This document shows positions 19,318 to 24,317 of a stretch of DNA of 24,317 nt, piece by piece. The notes under the pieces were generated by a model that had not been told where the DNA came from, ran no database searches, and saw nothing but the letters and a program-made list of their open reading frames with translations. Origin of the DNA: a virus; the IMG/VR virus record IMGVR_UViG_3300028840_002170, positions 1 to 24,317 of that record. One strand, 5' to 3'. The position numbers and the translations under genes were made by a program. Within the stretch, counting starts at the first letter, position 1; the number at the start of each line of letters is the position of its first letter.

Positions 19318-22004
19318 TGGCGACCGATCCCTGCATTGAGATCGTCAAGAAGGCGGCCGGCGTCTCGGACGACGAGGCGCTCGAGCTGATCGAGGAAGTC
19401 CGCCGGCGCAAGCAGCTCCTCGAGGCGGAAGGGAAGGGCCACCGCGCCGAGGAGGACCTGAAAAGATTCGCCGAGCGCAAGGCCCAGCAGACCCGGATCA
19501 ACGCGGCCCTGGCGCGCAAGCACGCGGCCCTGAACATCCTCAAGCGGCAGCGGGTGCTGGATCCGCACTGGGACACCTGGATGGAGCGGGCCGACCCGGC
19601 GGAGATGTCCAAGGGAGCATTCGGCCAGCACGTCCGGGAAGGCTACCAGGCGTTGCTCTACGGCTCGGTCAAGGGTCTGGCCGGCGCGCGGGCCTCGGTC
19701 GCGGCCCGGCGCGGGGCTATCATGGCGGACTGGCTCGGCGCGCTGACGCGCGAGATCTCGCAGTACAAGCCGGAGCTCATCAAGGCGCTGCGGGATGACC
19801 GCCGGCTGATGGATAACACAATCCGGGAGATGTACGAGCTACGGCCGGAGGGCCGGCCCGGAATCACGGGTGATCCGGACGCCAAGTTCATGGCGGAGCT
19901 GCTGACCAAATATTCTGAAATGGCCCGCGTGCGGGCGAACAATGCCGGCGCCTTTATCCGGCGGCTGCCGGGCTGGACGCCGCAAAACCACGACGCCAAG
20001 AAGCTGATAAAGGCCGGCCGCGAGACCTGGGTGCGGACCGTACTCGAGCACCTGGATGCGGAGCGGTCCTTTTCGGAGGCCGACCCGGAGGAGATCCCGG
20101 AGATCCTGGGCGAGATCTACCAGAACATCGTCACGGGCCGGGACCGGGCTTTGCGGCCGGCCGAGCGGGGCGAGTTCACCGGGCCGCGCAACCTGGCCCG
20201 CAGCCTCGAAAAGCACCGGGTGCTCCACTTCCGGTCGGCGGACGACTTCCTGATCTACCACGAGCGCTTCGGACGCGGGAACGTCTTCACGGGCACGCTT
20301 GAGCACCTCGAGCGCCTGGCGCGCAAGGTGTCGTTGATGGAGGTTTTGGGACCGAATCCGGAGAATATGCTGGCTGCGCACCTCAAGGCGAGCGCGCGCA
20401 AGATCCGCGAGGATCCGAACCTGCCTGAGGAGTACAAGCAGGCCGCGCTCCAGCACCTTAACATCAACCTGGGCCGCCGCGAGGGTACGATCGGCCGGGC
20501 CTTTGCGGAGGTCATGGGCGAGACCCTGATCGCCGAGAACCCGACCCTGGCGCGCTGGATGGCCGGAACGCGCGCCGTACAAAGCCTGGCCAAGCTGGGC
20601 GGCGTGACGCTCTCGAGCATCAACGACACCCTGACCTACGCCATGAACCTGCGGCACCGCGGCCGGGGCCTCTTCGAAAGCTACCTCGACGCCCTGGGCG
20701 TCGTCTTCCGGGGGCGGACGCCGAAGGAAAAGAAGGAAATCAGCTACGTGCTGGGCGCGATGTACGAGGGCATCCTGGGCGATATCGCCAACCGCTGGAA
20801 CGCCCAGGACCGCATACCCGGCAAGATGGCCGAGGCCATGGACACGTTCTTCCGTTGGAATGGCCTGACCTGGTGGACGAACCGGCTGCGGGCCGGCGCG
20901 GTCCACGGGGCGTCGGCCGAGCTGGCACTCAACGCCCGCCGCGCCTGGAGCGGGCTGAACGAGAACTACCGAGCCGTGCTCGAGACGCACGGCATCGGCG
21001 CCCGGGAGTGGAGGCTGATCCGCAAGATGCCCAAGGAGATCGGCGATTACGACTACGTGCTGCCGGAGTTCATCGATACCATCTCGGATGCGGACATCGA
21101 CCGATTGCTGATCCCGGAGCGGATCGCGGAGATCCGCAAGGCGTTGAAGGTCGACGAGGTCAAGACGGCCGCCACCAGGGCGGCGCGCGAGCAGGCCTTC
21201 GAGCAGCGTCTGGCGCGCGTGCGGCAGGAGGCGCGGCAAGACTTCCGGACCAAGATCCAGAGTTTCTTCGTGGACGAGATGGACAGCTCCGTGATCGATG
21301 CGGACGACCGCACCCGGGCCCTACTTCTGCAGGGCACCCGGCCGGGGACACTCGTGGGCGAGGCGGCGCGCTTCGTGGCGCAGTTCAAGTCCTTCCCGAT
21401 CGCGTACACCCAGCGGATCCTGCGCGGGCAGCGGTATCGGCGAGCGGCCGGCGGGCCGGACCCGGTGGGGATCGCCAATATCATCGCCGGCAGCCTGATC
21501 TTCGGCTACGCCGCCATGACCGCCAAGGATCTTGTCAAGGGCCGCACGCCGCGCGACCCGCGCCACTGGAACACCTGGCTGGCCGCGGCGCTCCAGTCGG
21601 GCGGGGCCGGCATCTATGGGGATTTCTTCCTGGGCAAGGCCTCGCGCTTCGGCAACGACGCGCTCGAGACCATGGCGGGTCCCGTGCCGGAGACGGCCGG
21701 CAGCATCGTCGGGATGGTCCAAAAGGTGATCAACGGGGACGCGGACGCCGGCGACGCCTTCCGCTTCGTGCAGAACAACACGCCCGTCATTAATCTCTGG
21801 TATACACGCTACGCGCTGGACACCCTGATCCTGTACAATCTGCAGGAGATGTTGGGCCCGGGCACGCTCAGGCGCCGGGAACGTCGCATGAAGGAGGACT
21901 ACGGCCAGGAGTACATCGTGCCGCCGTCGAGCTATGTGCCGCGCGGCGGCACCTGGAACCTGACCGAGCCGGGACGAAAGTTTGTAGAGGAGGTGATGCA
22001 GTAA
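19317..22004 (+). CDS. Very large internal virion / DNA-ejection protein
   Basis: The 895-aa product is mostly helical and Arg/Glu/Ala-rich, as expected for the largest ejection protein. The C-terminal region is distinctive: a small hydrophobic segment (about 716-740, VGIANIIAGSLIFGYAAMTAKDL), HWNTWLAAALQSGGAGIYGDFF, and NLWYTRYALDTLILYNLQEMLGPG.LRRRERRMKEDYGQEY (from about 825). It ends in a PPSSYVPRGG tail. That NLWYTR..LD.L.L..LQE...PG..RR.ERR..KDYGQ pattern recurs at the end of very large podovirus virion proteins. No peptidoglycan hydrolase motif is obvious in the N-terminus. GTG 19317 is preferred over GTG 19311 because GGAG at 19308-19311 gives 5 nt spacing. Its stop overlaps the next start. 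Confidence 0.83.
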   Translation: MATDPCIEIVKKAAGVSDDEALELIEEVRRRKQLLEAEGKGHRAEEDLKRFAERKAQQTRINAALARKHAALNILKRQRVLDPHWDTWMERADPAEMSKGAFGQHVREGYQALLYGSVKGLAGARASVAARRGAIMADWLGALTREISQYKPELIKALRDDRRLMDNTIREMYELRPEGRPGITGDPDAKFMAELLTKYSEMARVRANNAGAFIRRLPGWTPQNHDAKKLIKAGRETWVRTVLEHLDAERSFSEADPEEIPEILGEIYQNIVTGRDRALRPAERGEFTGPRNLARSLEKHRVLHFRSADDFLIYHERFGRGNVFTGTLEHLERLARKVSLMEVLGPNPENMLAAHLKASARKIREDPNLPEEYKQAALQHLNINLGRREGTIGRAFAEVMGETLIAENPTLARWMAGTRAVQSLAKLGGVTLSSINDTLTYAMNLRHRGRGLFESYLDALGVVFRGRTPKEKKEISYVLGAMYEGILGDIANRWNAQDRIPGKMAEAMDTFFRWNGLTWWTNRLRAGAVHGASAELALNARRAWSGLNENYRAVLETHGIGAREWRLIRKMPKEIGDYDYVLPEFIDTISDADIDRLLIPERIAEIRKALKVDEVKTAATRAAREQAFEQRLARVRQEARQDFRTKIQSFFVDEMDSSVIDADDRTRALLLQGTRPGTLVGEAARFVAQFKSFPIAYTQRILRGQRYRRAAGGPDPVGIANIIAGSLIFGYAAMTAKDLVKGRTPRDPRHWNTWLAAALQSGGAGIYGDFFLGKASRFGNDALETMAGPVPETAGSIVGMVQKVINGDADAGDAFRFVQNNTPVINLWYTRYALDTLILYNLQEMLGPGTLRRRERRMKEDYGQEYIVPPSSYVPRGGTWNLTEPGRKFVEEVMQ

Positions 22005-22408
22005 TGGCCCTGCCGGATGATGTCGGGACTGACAAGAAGACCCTGTACCCGGGGGTAACGAGCTTTCAGGCTGCGGCCGACAAATTCAAGGCGATCGCGG
22101 CGCGCGGCCACGAGGATTCGCGCCTGCTGATGGTCCTCAACTGCGTCTGGGATACCGACAACCTCCAACCCAAGTTGATGGAGGACATCAACCTGGCCGG
22201 CAACCCGCTCAAGGAATACGCCAGCAGCGACTACAGCGACCTGACGGCCGCCGTGATCTATCTCGGGTTATTGAGGCCGGACGGTGGCTGGGTCATCAAA
22301 AGATACGACCAAACCAACCGGGAGGTGAGATATGCCAAAGGCGCAGGTGGCTATAATTTCGCCGGCCGCGCGGCATTGGCCTATGATACGTTTGAGAATG
22401 TATTCTGA
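22004..22408 (+). CDS. Small hypothetical protein before the fibre region
   Basis: The 134-aa product has an N-terminal helical part (SFQAAADKFKAIAARGHEDSRLLMVLNCVWDTD). A beta-rich C-terminal part follows: YSDLTAAVIYLGLLRPDGGWVIKRYDQTNREVRYAKGAGGYNFAGRAALAYDTFENVF. The VIYLG...GGWVIKRYD.....RYA.G...Y...(W/R)..LAY pattern recurs in small proteins encoded next to phage tail fibre genes; this is recall, not a search. GAGGAGG precedes the ATG, which overlaps the previous stop. It is the last gene of the GC-rich block. Function unknown; a fibre-attachment or tail accessory role is plausible. Confidence 0.6.
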   Translation: MALPDDVGTDKKTLYPGVTSFQAAADKFKAIAARGHEDSRLLMVLNCVWDTDNLQPKLMEDINLAGNPLKEYASSDYSDLTAAVIYLGLLRPDGGWVIKRYDQTNREVRYAKGAGGYNFAGRAALAYDTFENVF

Positions 22409-22419
22409 TAGGGGGTGAG

Positions 22420-23190
22420 ATGCCTCAGTTCAATTTCGTAATCTCCGTAGCAGACAAGGAAACCTCGATGCTCTCGACGGATATTCGCAAGCGTGAGGGG
22501 GACATCATCACGGTGAAAGAACCAGGCAAAAATTACGGCTGGAAGGTGATTGATGAATACTTGATTGTCCCCGTGAACGTAGTGGTGTTGATTACCAAGC
22601 TCAAGGCGGAAGGTGTTCTGAAGCGCTCTCTCTATGAGAATGGCAAAGTGGATGGCATTGATTTTCGGGATATCAATCCAGATAGGGACGGCGTGGACAA
22701 AGAATCTGGTATGGTCTGGGATATCAAGGCGGAGAAAAAGATTGCCGAGCCGAAGAGACTAGCCAAAAACCGTTATCAGATTCCCTTGACAAGCCTTGGT
22801 GATATTGATCTTGAGAAAACCAGAGACATCAAGACGGTCTATCAGCCGTTCTTGAAAGAGTCTTTTGTTGTCAACATGCCTTGTTTCACCCTGCCCGATA
22901 GAGATATCGAATTGCGCTATGTGGGTGGTGTTTATGAAATGCGACAGATTAGAAAGTGGAAAAGAAACATCTACGAGGAGACAATTAACGGCAAGCTGAT
23001 CCGCTTTATTCGCCCGAAAGAACCAGCAATCCCTATCGAAATAAAAGACGATCCTTGGCGGCCTATCTATTGCGATACCTCGACTATTGGAAAAGAGGAT
23101 GAAAAGGTGTTCGAGTGGAGCACCACTGAAAACCTCGTGAAAGACAAACACGATAATAGTTGGTTAGAGGTGAGCTCTCTTGGCCAGTAG
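22420..23190 (+). CDS. Hypothetical protein of the AT-richer fibre cassette (256 aa)
   Basis: ATG 22420 follows GGGGGTGAG. The N-terminus (PQFNFVISVADKETS...IRKREGDIITVKEPGKNYGWKVIDEYLIVPVNV) resembles small phage proteins with a REGDI(I/V)xV...W.WG...FL(I)VPV core that occur near tail-fibre genes. The remainder is rich in Lys, Asp and Ile with no motif I recognise, including LRYVGGVYEMRQIRKWKRNIYEE and IPIEIKDDPWRPIYCD. GC falls to about 42% in sampled lines, against more than 75% in a sampled line of the preceding large gene. Codons therefore differ strongly and horizontal acquisition is likely. It overlaps the next gene by 11 nt. Function unknown. Confidence 0.65.
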   Translation: MPQFNFVISVADKETSMLSTDIRKREGDIITVKEPGKNYGWKVIDEYLIVPVNVVVLITKLKAEGVLKRSLYENGKVDGIDFRDINPDRDGVDKESGMVWDIKAEKKIAEPKRLAKNRYQIPLTSLGDIDLEKTRDIKTVYQPFLKESFVVNMPCFTLPDRDIELRYVGGVYEMRQIRKWKRNIYEETINGKLIRFIRPKEPAIPIEIKDDPWRPIYCDTSTIGKEDEKVFEWSTTENLVKDKHDNSWLEVSSLGQ

Positions 23191-24317
23191 CAGACGAGCA
23201 GGAACGAACGAGAATATTGCCTTCTATGGCTCGGGTCAGGCTTATGATGAAGGCGACATGACGGCATGGGAGGGGGCTACTGACAACGATCTCGTAACCT
23301 CAACGACCAGTGAAGTCCTGGAGGTCGAAAGCGAGGGCGGCGGCGGGGCGCTTTGGGATGAATCCCCTGACACGTTTGCAGGTGCCACGACCAGCTCGAG
23401 CTATATGCGGAGCATTCGGCCACGCTCGGGGCATTTTCACAGTAGTATCCCCAAAGACGATGGTAGCTGTGCTGGTTTTGATATTGCTGGCGGGACTGAT
23501 TACAAGTCTTGGAGGGTTGATGAGAATAACTTCAAAGTCCAAGATCTCCCGATCAGGTCTAATACAGATTATGCGGGTGAAGCTATAGTCATTGATTTTC
23601 GTGGGGCCAGCTGTGAGGCTGTCGGCGTCATGGTTTTTGACAGCGCCAATGTCTCCGATGATATGGTTGCGTTTCGTGCCCGCTCGACAGGGAACTCAAA
23701 TTTTTTCGTCAACTGCCTAGCCCATAATCTCGATGATTTTGCGTTTAAGGTTTATGACGGCACGGGGTATTTTTATAGTAATACCGAATATGGGTGTGGA
23801 GGGTCCTTGCGGGTTGATGCTGGCGAGACTGCTGTAACTGAAAATTGCGTTTTAGATGATCCATTAAGTATTGTCGGTACTCACACACAACCAAATAATA
23901 GTGATACAACTGATACCCCGACTTATGTGGATTCCGCTAATGACGATTTCCATCTGGATTCCGCCGATGTCACGGCCAAGGACAACGGCACCGACCTGAG
24001 CGCCGATGGTAGTTTCGCCTTTGATGACGACATTGATGGTGAGACGCGCAGCGGCTCGTGGGATATCGGCTTTGATGAGTACGTCGCGGCCGGATCCCCG
24101 TCGGCCTCGGAGAGCCCGTCGGAGTCACCGAGCGAAAGCCCCTCGTTAAGTCCTTCAGCATCTGAGTCACCATCAGAAAGTCCGTCGGAGAGTCCAAGCC
24201 TTAGTCCTTCGGCTTCCGAATCCCCTTCTGAGTCACCGTCGGAGAGTCCAAGCCTTAGTCCTTCGGCTTCCGAATCTCCTTCTGAGTCACCGAGAGAGAG
24301 TCCAAGCCTTAGTCCTT
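23180..24317 (+). CDS. Beta-helix fibre or adhesin with Ser/Pro repeat stalk (partial at window end)
   Basis: The frame is open from after TGA 23171 to the window edge. TTG 23180 is the best start, with GAGGTGAG 5 nt upstream, inside the end of the previous gene. About 379 residues are visible. Residues 1-300 look like a right-handed beta-helix: short strands rich in Asn, Gly and Asp such as AIVIDFRGASCEAVGVMVFDSANVSDDMVAFRA and NSNFFVNCLAHNLDDFAFKVYDG. They end in a DFHLDSADVTAKDNGTDL...DDDIDGETRSGSWDIGFDEY cap. That cap is common in bacterial secreted beta-helix proteins (the choice-of-anchor-Q-like end). From residue 306 the protein is a Ser/Pro/Glu/Leu repeat stalk. It probably binds or cleaves host surface glycan; specificity is unknown. 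Confidence 0.75.
   Translation, partial: MASSRRAGTNENIAFYGSGQAYDEGDMTAWEGATDNDLVTSTTSEVLEVESEGGGGALWDESPDTFAGATTSSSYMRSIRPRSGHFHSSIPKDDGSCAGFDIAGGTDYKSWRVDENNFKVQDLPIRSNTDYAGEAIVIDFRGASCEAVGVMVFDSANVSDDMVAFRARSTGNSNFFVNCLAHNLDDFAFKVYDGTGYFYSNTEYGCGGSLRVDAGETAVTENCVLDDPLSIVGTHTQPNNSDTTDTPTYVDSANDDFHLDSADVTAKDNGTDLSADGSFAFDDDIDGETRSGSWDIGFDEYVAAGSPSASESPSESPSESPSLSPSASESPSESPSESPSLSPSASESPSESPSESPSLSPSASESPSESPRESPSLSP
24128..24317 (+). repeat. 54-bp tandem repeats coding an 18-aa Ser/Pro/Glu unit
   Basis: Units start at 24128, 24182, 24236 and 24290 (the last cut by the window). Each encodes PSESPSLSPSASESPSES or close to it. Units 2 and 3 differ at a single base (TCC versus TCT). Unit 1 encodes the same residues with many different codons. 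Unit 4 has an Arg change (PRES). The repeats sit inside the fibre gene and keep the frame, so copy-number change would alter only stalk length. Confidence 0.9.

Noticed and set aside
1-24317. CRISPR array, tRNA genes, integrase or insertion sequence
   Set aside because: No regularly spaced direct repeats, no cloverleaf-like sequence in the few gaps and no recombinase or transposase motifs were seen. The 54-bp repeats are coding.
23180-24317. Diversity-generating retroelement within the window
   Set aside because: There is no reverse transcriptase gene and no template/variable repeat pair in the visible sequence; the region beyond the window is unknown.

Overview
The window is one contiguous, entirely plus-strand virion-structure operon of a tailed phage or prophage with podovirus-type organisation. 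It starts inside the large terminase gene and ends inside a Ser/Pro-repeat fibre or adhesin gene. The DNA is GC-rich (roughly 60-70% by eye in most genes) and genes are tightly packed with many stop/start overlaps. No integrase, replication, repressor, lysis or tRNA gene is visible. The host cannot be named from sequence. The phage carries bacterial-style intergenic repeats that could identify the host by comparison with bacterial genomes.

Layout. 1-4.9 kb is the packaging and head-assembly module: terminase C-terminus, a 37-aa single-helix membrane microprotein, a GNAT-like protein, three small proteins, portal (head-tail connecting family), a Bbp19-like protein and scaffold. 4.9-6.9 kb holds the gp7-type major capsid protein (epsilon15/BPP-1 type), a Bbp16-type cement protein and an accessory protein. 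6.86-8.46 kb is the surprise: a polytopic O-antigen ligase/polymerase-like (Wzy_C) protein with a TPR-like tail, translationally coupled on both sides to virion genes. 8.46-13.1 kb holds a tandem pair of paralogous small beta proteins, a small membrane protein, tail tubular protein A with an inserted FCCH-like beta domain, and a tail tubular protein B (nozzle). The nozzle protein carries an apparent signal peptide and two inserted jelly-roll modules. 13.1-22.0 kb is the ejection-protein module: four internal virion proteins interrupted at 18.0-19.3 kb by a probable structured RNA leader, small genes, a membrane-anchored fibronectin-III-like protein and a gene with an in-frame TGA at codon 6. 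22.0-24.3 kb is the receptor-binding end, with a marked drop in GC, a beta-helix-like protein and 54-bp tandem repeats.

How the genes work together. Terminase packages DNA through the portal into a scaffolded HK97-fold capsid stabilised by the cement protein. The two tail tubular proteins close the head and form the short tail. The large helical proteins are probably ejected to carry DNA across the envelope. The Wzy-like enzyme, the nozzle jelly-rolls, the FnIII protein and the beta-helix fibre all point to interaction with, or remodelling of, host surface glycans. That common theme is inference.

The best candidates for something undescribed are the Wzy/TPR protein inside the virion operon, the nozzle protein with a secretion signal, the 100-nt candidate structured RNA at about 18.0 kb, and the 49-nt intergenic repeat that supplies ribosome-binding sites.
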